The notes under the pieces are model-generated. The model was given only the letters and a program-made list of their open reading frames with translations, was not told where the DNA came from and did not search any database. Source: Sphingobacteriaceae bacterium (GTDB lineage: Bacteria; Bacteroidota; Bacteroidia; Sphingobacteriales; Sphingobacteriaceae). From it: 6,956 nucleotides of DNA. Both the position numbers and the translations under genes were made by a program. Below are positions 1-6,882 of the stretch, in pieces. The DNA lies in assembly GCA_947460275.1 (NCBI GenBank), contig CANHHZ010000106.1, positions 1 to 6,956 of the forward strand. The letters are read 5' to 3'. Every line of letters starts with the position of its first letter. Position 1 is the stretch's first letter.

Positions 1-2448
1 CGCAGAGGTTGGATTTTGATACAATTCTACACCTCCGATGAAATCTTTATAAATATTGTAATAAGCATAACCATCAACTAATAGTTTTTTAGTGGCTAAA
101 CCTTTATAACCTAATTCAAAAGATTGAACACTTTCTGGGCGTAAGCCTCCTGCATCAAAGGTATACTGCTGAAGTAGAGCAGGATTTGCACTACCTGCAA
201 CTGCAGAAGCTAGAAACGCTTTGTAGCTTGTAGAAGTTACTCCCTTGTTAGCGTATAAATTGTATTTACTTATAGATTCAGGTAATCCGGCAATTAAACG
301 TGTAGTACCACCACCTACAGCTAGATCAATATATTGATCTTGTGTGGTTGGATTGCGGTAACCTGTTTGATAAGATACACGGATGTTGTTATTAGGAGCA
401 ACTGTCCATACGCCAGTAACACGAGGAGTGAATCTTCCTTCGAAATTATTGTTCTTATCATAACGACCGGCAACAGTCATTTTAAAGTTATCGCCTAATT
501 TTTTACCCAATTGTGCAAAAGCACCATATTCGGTAATAGTAATGTCACGAGTAGCATCATCAAAAATGGTACCATCAGAGTGTAAAAAATAATTGCGGTA
601 GGAAGCTCCAACTTGTAATTCTACTACATTGTTTAATGCATTAGAAAAGTTGTACATTCCTTCATAATGATATAAGTTAGTTTTGTCGTTAAATTTAGCG
701 CCATTAGCAGGGCCAATAGTTTTTGCAGTAATAGCAGCTTTAGCAGTTTCAAAACCTGAAGTTCCTGGAATCAACCGACCTGCATCTGCAGCAGCTCTAG
801 CTGATAAATGTGCAGCTGAAGGTGTTTGTCCTGCGGCATTTGCGCCAAGATAATTAGTTAGGTAATTAAAAAACCAACCTGTTTGACCACCAGAAGGCTT
901 CCAAGCTTCGTTGATAAAAGTACCTAAAATAGTCGCGTTGTATGCATCTCCAGAACGCTCTTGGGTAGTGTAGGCTCTTAAGAAAAAGTCTTGACCTTTC
1001 AACTCTAATTTATATTGTCCAATAGAAAAATTTCTTAATGAATAACGATCCGTTCCTGTGTAAACAGAAGTACCTGTACCCCAATTTGCTTGCGCAATGG
1101 CTTCAACAGTACTATTTAATTTATAATGTAACGATGTAGAAGTTTTCAAAGACTTAGTATCATAATCTACCAAATCTTTCTCTTCATAACCTGTTCTTGA
1201 AACAACCGTTCCTGCATTTAAAATTCCAGGATTTCTTAATCCATAGTAAAAAGGCAAATATTGATTGATCACAGTTGGACGTAGCGCAGCTGGTACGTTT
1301 GCATTAATAAATGAAATATAAGATGCATAAGGTGTACCTGCAGGAAGATTATTTAAAACTGTTTGGGCATTAAACAAACCACCAGAGGCAGCCAAAATAC
1401 CAGCTCTTGTTTGGCTCTCTACACTTTGTGCAATAGCTGTGATGTTCGTATTAATCTCATCACCATAAATGTTTACCCCATCAAAATTAGGATCTGAATT
1501 TCTGCTTCCATCTTTTAACTGACGAGAAGTTCTATCGAAATTTCTGCTGTCGGTAGCAGCCCAATCTTTTGCTTGCAAAAAGGAAACAGCCGTTTTGAAA
1601 CCAAATTTGTTTTTCCATGATTTTGCCAAACGCAAGTCGAATTGTTTAAATTCTTGTACACCTTGGCTCAATTGATCATCTTTTACATGGTTAATACCTG
1701 TTTTGTATTGAAAACTTGCTCCTTGATATTGAAAAGGATTTTTTGAAGTCATCAATAAAGTACCGTTAATACCACCAGCACCATACAATGCTGAAGCTGC
1801 ACCAGGCAATAACTCAACATTATCCACATCAAGTTCTGATAAACCTACGATATTACCAACCGAAAAATTTAAACCTGGGGCCTGATTATCCATTCCATCA
1901 ATAAATTGATTGAAACGTGTATTACCATTTGCATTAAATCCACGGGTGTTTACAGATTTAAAAGTCATACTTTGCGCACTCATTTCTACGCCTTTTAAGT
2001 TGTTTAATGCCTCGTAAAATGAAGGCGCTGGCAACTCTTTTAAAGCGGCAGAACTGATACGTTCAATAGAAACCGGAGACTCTAATATACGCTCGGGAGT
2101 TCTAGAGGCTGAGATAACCACCTCTTGTCCTAAAATAACATTGCTTTCTAATTCTACAGCAATATTAGTTGTACTTGTTACTTGTTTCTCTGAAGTAGTG
2201 TAACCAACATAGGAAACAACCAAGGTCATTGGTGCTTTTTCGGATGTTGAGAAAGAAAATTGACCTTTCAAATCTGTAGATGAGCCAATGGATTTACCTT
2301 TTACCGTAACACTTGCTCCCGGTATTGGCTGTTTAGTTAATTTATCTGTAACAGAACCACTAACTATAATGCTTTGTGCATTTACAGCAACTCCTGTTGC
2401 TAATAAAACAAATAGCATTAAAATAACTTTTGTAAAGATTTTGTTCAT
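1..2448 (-). CDS. TonB-dependent outer-membrane receptor with N-terminal CarboxypepD_reg-like domain (C-terminus outside window)
   Basis: Takes up a ligand across the outer membrane using TonB energy; the ligand cannot be told from sequence. The frame is open from an ATG at 2448-2446 to the window edge, giving 816 codons with no stop. Residues 1-24 form a Sec signal peptide (hydrophobic core, probable cleavage in VNA|QS). Residues about 27-112 are a carboxypeptidase-regulatory-like beta-sandwich (pattern PIPGASVTVKG, then TDLKGQF). Residues about 117-235 are the plug domain, with NTRGFNANGNTRFNQFIDGM and LLPGAASALYGAGGINGTLL typical of a common Bacteroidota receptor group. The rest is aromatic-rich beta-barrel, for example GRYDKNNNFEGRFTPRVTGVW. 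The barrel is unfinished at the edge, so I infer roughly 100 or more residues are missing. No SusD-like partner is visible, so calling it SusC is not supported. It is transcribed divergently from the acylase cluster. Confidence 0.93.
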   Translation of the reverse strand, partial: MNKIFTKVILMLFVLLATGVAVNAQSIIVSGSVTDKLTKQPIPGASVTVKGKSIGSSTDLKGQFSFSTSEKAPMTLVVSYVGYTTSEKQVTSTTNIAVELESNVILGQEVVISASRTPERILESPVSIERISSAALKELPAPSFYEALNNLKGVEMSAQSMTFKSVNTRGFNANGNTRFNQFIDGMDNQAPGLNFSVGNIVGLSELDVDNVELLPGAASALYGAGGINGTLLMTSKNPFQYQGASFQYKTGINHVKDDQLSQGVQEFKQFDLRLAKSWKNKFGFKTAVSFLQAKDWAATDSRNFDRTSRQLKDGSRNSDPNFDGVNIYGDEINTNITAIAQSVESQTRAGILAASGGLFNAQTVLNNLPAGTPYASYISFINANVPAALRPTVINQYLPFYYGLRNPGILNAGTVVSRTGYEEKDLVDYDTKSLKTSTSLHYKLNSTVEAIAQANWGTGTSVYTGTDRYSLRNFSIGQYKLELKGQDFFLRAYTTQERSGDAYNATILGTFINEAWKPSGGQTGWFFNYLTNYLGANAAGQTPSAAHLSARAAADAGRLIPGTSGFETAKAAITAKTIGPANGAKFNDKTNLYHYEGMYNFSNALNNVVELQVGASYRNYFLHSDGTIFDDATRDITITEYGAFAQLGKKLGDNFKMTVAGRYDKNNNFEGRFTPRVTGVWTVAPNNNIRVSYQTGYRNPTTQDQYIDLAVGGGTTRLIAGLPESISKYNLYANKGVTSTSYKAFLASAVAGSANPALLQQYTFDAGGLRPESVQSFELGYKGLATKKLLVDGYAYYNIYKDFIGGVELYQNPTSA

Positions 2449-2478
2449 ATTGAATAAGTTATATTTGTATAATTTATA

Positions 2479-2509
2479 TAAACTTAGAACAAATTTTATA
2501 ACTAACAAA
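2479..2509 (-). promoter_or_regulatory. Candidate Bacteroidota promoter for the TonB-dependent receptor
   Basis: On the minus strand, TTTG (plus positions 2506-2509) is followed after exactly 19 bp by TAAGTTTA (plus 2479-2486). The second element matches the Bacteroidota -7 consensus TAnnTTTG in all but the last base, and the spacing fits the usual 19-21 bp. Transcription would begin near 2472-2475, leaving a leader of about 25 nt before the ATG at 2448. The leader has no clear Shine-Dalgarno sequence, which is normal for this phylum. Such matches also arise by chance in AT-rich DNA. Confidence 0.45.
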
Positions 2510-2567
2510 ATTCTATTCAAAAAAAAATATGGTTAAAAATAAAATTGATAGTGAATGATTTTGTTTT

Positions 2568-2595
2568 TTTGTAGTAAATTGCAAGATTAAGTTTC
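2568..2595 (+). promoter_or_regulatory. Weak candidate promoter for the acylase cluster
   Basis: TAAGTTTC at 2588-2595 matches TAnnTTTG except for the last base and lies about 40 nt before the ATG at 2635. The nearest upstream TTTG (2568-2571) is only 16 bp away, and another at 2560-2563 is 24 bp away, so neither gives ideal spacing. An exact TATATTTG occurs at 2460-2467, but it sits next to the receptor start codon and may be coincidental. The actual start site is uncertain. Confidence 0.28.
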
Positions 2596-2634
2596 GTTTT
2601 TAACTCGCATACTAACCAAATAAATTAAACATCA

Positions 2635-5067
2635 ATGAACAAAATAAAAGCTCTTATTTGTATAATAGTACCCATAACATTGGCTTACGTTTTTAACACA
2701 AAATTTGGTGACACCCCACCCTTACTTAAATTTTTAAACCCATATACTGGTTTTTGGCAAAATGCCGAAGGCAACAATATAGCCGCTAACAAAAAAATAG
2801 AACTCAGTGGGGCAATTGATAAAATTGATATCCTTTTTGATGACAGAATGATACCGCATGTTTTCGCAAAGAATGATCACGACTTATATTACGCACAAGG
2901 TTACGTAACAGCCATGCATCGCCTTTGGCAAATGGATTTTCAAACCCGTTTTGCTTCAGGTAGATTATGTGAAGTTGTTGGTAAGAAAGCCATAGAAGTA
3001 GATCGCTATCAACGTAGAATGGGAATGGTTTATGGCGCCGAAAATTCGCTAAAAGGAATGATGGAAAATCCAAAAACTAGCGCAATGGTGTTAGCCTATA
3101 CCGAAGGAATAAACGCTTACATTGCTTCTTTATCGTCTGCAAGTTTACCTTTAGAATACAAGTTATTGGATTTTAAACCAGAAAAATGGACACCTATCAA
3201 TTGCGCATTTTTACTTAAACAAATGTCGGGTGTATTGGCCATGGGATCTGATGAGTTTTACATGACCAATATCCTCAAAAAATTTGGTCCTGAAATCACG
3301 AAAGATCTTTTCCCTGATTATCCATTTAAAGAAAGCCCTATTATTCCGGTAGGCACCAAGTGGGATTTTAAACCCCTACCCATTCCGCAAGCACCAAAAG
3401 AATATATCGAAATGCTTACTGGAAACATACAAACCAAACAAAAAATCGAAGGTATTGGCAGTAACAACTGGGCGGTAAACGGAGATAAAACAAAATCTGG
3501 CGCTCCAATTCTAGCCAACGATCCACACCTTGACCTTAGTTTACCTTCTATATGGTATCAAATACAATTAAATGCTCCGGGTGTGAATACTTATGGCGTT
3601 TCTTTACCAGGTGCACCCGGTGTGATCATTGGTTTTAACCAAAATATTGCTTGGGGTGTAACCAATGTAGCAGCTGATGTGTTAGATTTTTATCAAATTA
3701 AATTTAAAGACAATAAATACCAACAATATTGGTTCAACAACGGTTGGAAAAACACTACTAAACGACTAGAAAAAATAAAAGTAAGAGGCAGTGCTGATGA
3801 AATTGATACCATTTACTATACCCACCAAGGTCCAGTTGTATATTTACAAAAGCCAAGTTATGGCAAAGCAGCAAATATACCTGTAGGAAATGCCCTGCGT
3901 TGGATTGCACACGATAAATCAAATGAGTTAATGACTTTTTACCATTTAAATAGAGGTAAAAACTATGCTGATTATCGTAAAGCATTAACTTTTTATACAG
4001 CGCCAGCACAAAATTTTATTTTTGCAAGTGCCGACAATGACATCGCAATTACGCCAAATGGCAAGTATCCGCTCAAATGGAAAAACCAAGGTAAATTTAT
4101 TTTGGATGGAACAAACCCTGCAAACGACTGGCAAGGTTGGATTCCTGCCTCACAAAATCCAACAGTAAAAAATCCACCCCGTAATTTTGTTAGCTCAGCA
4201 AATCAATCCTCAACAGATACTACTTATCCTTATTACATCAATTGGGAATTTGCACCTTATGAGCGTGGGCAAAGAATTAACGCCCGACTTAGCGCTATGA
4301 AAAACATAACCGTTGACAGCATGAGTGTTTTACAAAGCGATTCTTATAGTTTGACAGCAGAAAATCTATTGCCCTATTTATTGCCTTTAGTAACTGTAAA
4401 TCAATTAAATAATAACCAAAAAAAAGCATTTAACTCGGTAACAAGTTGGAACAAATATTTTGATGCCGAGTCAATTGGTGCCAGCATTTTTGATTTATGG
4501 ATAAAAAGACTGAACGATAACATTTGGAAAGATGAATTTACCGTGGCTGATATCCCAATGCGTTTTCCATCAAGAGATAGAACAGTACAATTAATTCAAA
4601 AAGAACCAAACGCAAAATGGTTCGACAATATCAATACTCCACAAAAAGAAACATTAAAAGACTTGGCAAACGAGGCATTTAAATTTACATACGATAGCTT
4701 AGAGCGTAAATTTGGGCCAATTGGCAATACTTGGAATTGGGGAAATGTAAAAAACACTAACGTACCTCACTTAGCAAGAATACCAGGTTTCGGTTCTAAA
4801 AAGCTTGCCATTGGCGGAGCAAAAAGTACTGTAAATGCACTTAGTGAAACCAATGGACCCTCTTGGCGAATGGTTATAGAACTTGGTAAAAATCCAAAAG
4901 GACACGGCGTTTATCCTGGTGGGCAATCAGGTAACCCAGGCAGCCCGTATTACGACAATATGATTGATACTTGGGCGCAAGGCAAACTTTATGATTTATT
5001 ATATCTTCATTCTCCAGAAGAAAAATCTGATAAAATAATTTCTCACTATAAAATTTCAAAAAAATAA
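2635..5067 (+). CDS. Penicillin acylase family protein (Ntn-hydrolase, peptidase family S45), exported
   Basis: Hydrolyses an amide bond, releasing an acyl group from an N-acyl compound. The family includes penicillin G acylase, cephalosporin acylases and acyl-homoserine-lactone acylases, and the substrate here is unknown. The 810-aa length is typical of the precursor. Residues 1-20 are a hydrophobic signal peptide or anchor with no convincing lipobox, so the enzyme is probably periplasmic. Autocleavage is expected between Gly275 and Ser276 in GIGSNNWAVNG, making Ser276 the N-terminal nucleophile of the beta chain. Beta position 23 is His298 (ANDPHL), as in cephalosporin and AHL acylases rather than the Gln of E. 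coli penicillin G acylase. Asp348 and Asp351 align with its calcium ligands. Asn523 (SANQ) probably supplies the oxyanion hole, and Arg544 or Arg547 (YERGQRI) the conserved arginine. The C-terminal GGQSGNPGSPYY motif is intact. It is the first gene of a three-gene cluster. Confidence 0.93.
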   Translation: MNKIKALICIIVPITLAYVFNTKFGDTPPLLKFLNPYTGFWQNAEGNNIAANKKIELSGAIDKIDILFDDRMIPHVFAKNDHDLYYAQGYVTAMHRLWQMDFQTRFASGRLCEVVGKKAIEVDRYQRRMGMVYGAENSLKGMMENPKTSAMVLAYTEGINAYIASLSSASLPLEYKLLDFKPEKWTPINCAFLLKQMSGVLAMGSDEFYMTNILKKFGPEITKDLFPDYPFKESPIIPVGTKWDFKPLPIPQAPKEYIEMLTGNIQTKQKIEGIGSNNWAVNGDKTKSGAPILANDPHLDLSLPSIWYQIQLNAPGVNTYGVSLPGAPGVIIGFNQNIAWGVTNVAADVLDFYQIKFKDNKYQQYWFNNGWKNTTKRLEKIKVRGSADEIDTIYYTHQGPVVYLQKPSYGKAANIPVGNALRWIAHDKSNELMTFYHLNRGKNYADYRKALTFYTAPAQNFIFASADNDIAITPNGKYPLKWKNQGKFILDGTNPANDWQGWIPASQNPTVKNPPRNFVSSANQSSTDTTYPYYINWEFAPYERGQRINARLSAMKNITVDSMSVLQSDSYSLTAENLLPYLLPLVTVNQLNNNQKKAFNSVTSWNKYFDAESIGASIFDLWIKRLNDNIWKDEFTVADIPMRFPSRDRTVQLIQKEPNAKWFDNINTPQKETLKDLANEAFKFTYDSLERKFGPIGNTWNWGNVKNTNVPHLARIPGFGSKKLAIGGAKSTVNALSETNGPSWRMVIELGKNPKGHGVYPGGQSGNPGSPYYDNMIDTWAQGKLYDLLYLHSPEEKSDKIISHYKISKK

Positions 5068-5417
5068 TGGTATTTCTCATCATCATCATAGCTTCTTTTT
5101 TACTACAAATGGTTTTACCTTGGTGGCTAGTAATCGTAATATCTTTTGCCACTTGTGGAATACTTGGTAAAACTGCAAAAATTTCTTTTTGGCATCCATT
5201 TTTTGCTATTTTATGTCTATGGATTGGAATGGCTTTATTAAAAAGCATACCCAACCAACATATTTTAGCAACCCGAATTGCCGAAATGCTTAAAGTACAA
5301 TTTTGGCCTTTAGTGCTATTAATTACGGGATTACTTGGCGGTTTAGTTGCGGGTATTTCTGGTTTTTGTGGTTATCATTTTAGAAAAGCAATGATAAACC
5401 TAAAAACAAAGGCCTAG
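5067..5417 (+). CDS. Small multi-pass inner-membrane protein of unknown function
   Basis: I do not recognise a named family. The 116-aa product is strongly hydrophobic, with probable membrane helices at about residues 2-16, 18-33, 41-59 and 79-103. A short polar segment lies between the last two (KSIPNQHILATRIAEMLK), and the tail is basic (HFRKAMINLKTKA), which suggests a cytoplasmic C-terminus. A glycine-rich stretch, GLLGGLVAGISGFCGYH, is in the last helix. Its ATG uses the final A of the upstream TAA stop (TAATG), so translation is probably coupled to the acylase and the frame is very likely real. It is 27 bp upstream of the LuxE-like gene. It could be a helper for the acylase or simply a co-transcribed passenger; the sequence does not decide. 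Confidence 0.75.
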   Translation: MVFLIIIIASFLLQMVLPWWLVIVISFATCGILGKTAKISFWHPFFAILCLWIGMALLKSIPNQHILATRIAEMLKVQFWPLVLLITGLLGGLVAGISGFCGYHFRKAMINLKTKA

Positions 5418-5432
5418 TTTTATAATTCTTTG

Positions 5433-5440
5433 TATTTTTG
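5433..5440 (+). promoter_or_regulatory. Possible internal -7 promoter element before the LuxE-like gene
   Basis: TATTTTTG is an exact match to the Bacteroidota -7 consensus TAnnTTTG. It ends five bases before the GTG at 5445, so a transcript started here would begin at or beside that codon and be essentially leaderless. No TTTG lies at the expected distance upstream (the region near 5410 reads AGGC), so the match is incomplete. Confidence 0.3.
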
Positions 5441-5444
5441 CTCG

Positions 5445-6428
5445 GTGAACTTATTAGCTGAGCAAATTTTTTCTATTACAACCGAAAGCAATTTCAATGA
5501 AATTGCTTTGCAAATTTTTAAACAACAGGCTAAAAATTGTGAAGTTTATGGAGATTATATTGGCCATTTAAACATTAATCCCCTTACCATAAAGCACTAT
5601 AGCGCAATCCCTTTTTTGCCTATTAATTTTTTTAAAAGTCATGCTATAACTTCAAGCAACAACATGCCCGAAATTATTTTTAGCAGTTCGGGTACTACAG
5701 GCCAAATTACAAGCAAACATTTGGTTAGTGATGTGAAAATTTACGAGCAAAGCTTTAATAAAGCTTTCCATATTTTCTATCAAAACCCTGCCGAAACATG
5801 CATTTTGGCACTATTGCCCTCCTATTTAGAAAGAGAAGGCTCTTCGTTAATTTACATGGTTGATGATTTGATTAAACAGAGTAAAATTGCCAAAAGCGGA
5901 TACTTTTTAAATAACCTTGATGAGCTATTCAACACTTTAAGTGATTTACAAAAGAGCCAACAAAAAACACTCCTCATTGGGGTAACTTATGCCTTATTAG
6001 ATTTTGTTGAGCAATTTAGCATCAGCTTCCCTGAACTTATTGTTATGGAAACTGGTGGTATGAAAGGAAAACGAAAAGAAATGGTGCGTGAAGAATTACA
6101 TCAGGTATTAGGTAGGGGTTTTGGGGTAGAAAACATTCATAGCGAGTATGGAATGACCGAGTTACTCTCGCAAGCTTATTCACATGGTAAAGGAATTTTC
6201 AATTGCCCACCTTGGATGAAAATTTTACTTAGAGATACTTCAGACCCCTTAAGTGCATTACAAACAGGTACAAGTGGGGGAATTAATGTGATAGATTTAG
6301 CCAACATCAACTCTTGTGCTTTTATTGCTACTCAAGATTTAGGAAAAACCTATGCAAATGGTAGCTTTGAAGTAATTGGACGATTTGACCATGCCGATAT
6401 TAGAGGCTGTAATCTTTTGTTACAATAA
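5445..6428 (+). CDS. LuxE-like acyl-protein synthetase / AMP-forming acyl-activating enzyme
   Basis: Expected to adenylate a carboxylic or fatty acid with ATP and pass the acyl group to a thiol; cytoplasmic. Numbering from GTG 5445 (327 aa), it has the phosphate-binding loop SSSGTTG at 80-86, METGGMKG at 201-208, the adenylate motif SEYGMTE at 233-239, ATQDLG with Asp298, and GRFDHADIRGC at 312-322. The mobile C-terminal subdomain of full acyl-CoA synthetases is absent, and the protein ends five residues after Cys322. LuxE proteins carry their acyl-accepting cysteine close to the C-terminus, so Cys322 is a candidate acyl site. There is no in-frame ATG near the front. GTG 5445 gives MNLLAEQIFSI, the kind of N-terminus I expect for this family, whereas TTG 5430 would add five residues. 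No LuxC or LuxD partner is visible, so bioluminescence is not implied. It is the last gene of the cluster. Confidence 0.85.
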   Translation: MNLLAEQIFSITTESNFNEIALQIFKQQAKNCEVYGDYIGHLNINPLTIKHYSAIPFLPINFFKSHAITSSNNMPEIIFSSSGTTGQITSKHLVSDVKIYEQSFNKAFHIFYQNPAETCILALLPSYLEREGSSLIYMVDDLIKQSKIAKSGYFLNNLDELFNTLSDLQKSQQKTLLIGVTYALLDFVEQFSISFPELIVMETGGMKGKRKEMVREELHQVLGRGFGVENIHSEYGMTELLSQAYSHGKGIFNCPPWMKILLRDTSDPLSALQTGTSGGINVIDLANINSCAFIATQDLGKTYANGSFEVIGRFDHADIRGCNLLLQ

Positions 6429-6429
6429 A

Positions 6430-6882
6430 CTAAACTAAGCGCTCATCAAACTCAAAGGATTTTACTTCTATTATTTTGATTTGCTTTGCCAAAGGATGTT
6501 GAACATTCATTAAATGATTATACTCATCTGCAATTATTGCCGAAGGAACTGCCAATATTAAAGATTTTTGACGTTTCACAAAATCATCACCAATTTTTTT
6601 TACGTTGGCATTTGAGGGATAATCTCTCCAATTTTTTGGCAATTCATGTACCTTTAAAACCTCAATGCTATTTTCGGGTACTTCAAAAACGCTTAAGCAT
6701 AAATTTACAGTGTTGCTCATGGAACTTTTATTTGCTAAAACCTCTAAAGCAGCCAAGGCTCTATTAGAAGCCATATAGTGTAAAGGCACTCCAACAGAAT
6801 TCCAACGACCACCAAACAATTTGGCGGCGGTTCCGCTTACATCGTGAGCATGTTTGCAATCACAAATTCGATATAAAACCAT
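6430..6882 (-). CDS. RES-domain toxin of an Xre-RES toxin-antitoxin system
   Basis: RES toxins act on NAD+; characterised members degrade it (MbcT is an NAD+ phosphorylase), while the related ParT ADP-ribosylates a protein target. Which reaction this one performs is not known. The 150-aa protein is essentially all RES domain. It starts MVLYRI and has GGRWNSVG at 24-31 (Arg26), Tyr36, Glu47 in ALAALEVL, Ser114 in VPSAI, and the closing N-HL-N--HP pattern at 122-130. The Arg, Glu and Ser that name the domain are therefore all present and the toxin appears intact. Its ATG shares one base with the stop codon of the upstream antitoxin gene, so expression is probably translationally coupled and controlled by the antitoxin. 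Its stop lies one base from the convergent LuxE-like gene, leaving no intergenic room for a terminator. Confidence 0.92.
   Translation of the reverse strand: MVLYRICDCKHAHDVSGTAAKLFGGRWNSVGVPLHYMASNRALAALEVLANKSSMSNTVNLCLSVFEVPENSIEVLKVHELPKNWRDYPSNANVKKIGDDFVKRQKSLILAVPSAIIADEYNHLMNVQHPLAKQIKIIEVKSFEFDERLV

Larger units (their letters stand above)
2449..2634. other. AT-rich divergent intergenic region (promoters for receptor and acylase cluster)
   Basis: This 186-bp gap lies between two divergent start codons and is the only sizeable non-coding stretch. It is very AT-rich, with an A-run near 2519-2527 and a T-run at 2564-2570. It contains one reasonable Bacteroidota-type promoter match for the minus-strand receptor and a weaker one for the plus-strand acylase, both listed separately. 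No RNA gene, riboswitch or strong hairpin is evident. Confidence 0.7.

Noticed and set aside
1..2448. Receptor as a SusC-type polysaccharide receptor
   Set aside because: No SusD-like gene is visible and the plug motifs fit a different common receptor group; the downstream side of the gene is outside the window, so this cannot be settled.
2288..2536. 82-aa plus-strand open frame
   Set aside because: Most of it is antisense to the start of the receptor gene, whose signal peptide and domain are clear; the remainder is AT-rich promoter DNA with low-complexity translation.
2635..5067. Beta-lactam resistance gene
   Set aside because: Penicillin acylase family membership reflects fold and mechanism; the active-site residues do not point to penicillin as the natural substrate.
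4874..5254. 126-aa minus-strand open frame
   Set aside because: Antisense to the conserved C-terminus of the acylase and the start of the membrane protein gene; no motif or start signal supports it.
5445..6428. Bioluminescence operon (lux) on the basis of the LuxE-like protein
   Set aside because: No luxA, luxB, luxC or luxD homologue is present, and LuxE-like proteins are found in many non-luminous Bacteroidota.
6486..6767. 93-aa plus-strand open frame
   Set aside because: Lies entirely antisense within the RES toxin gene and shows no recognisable motif.
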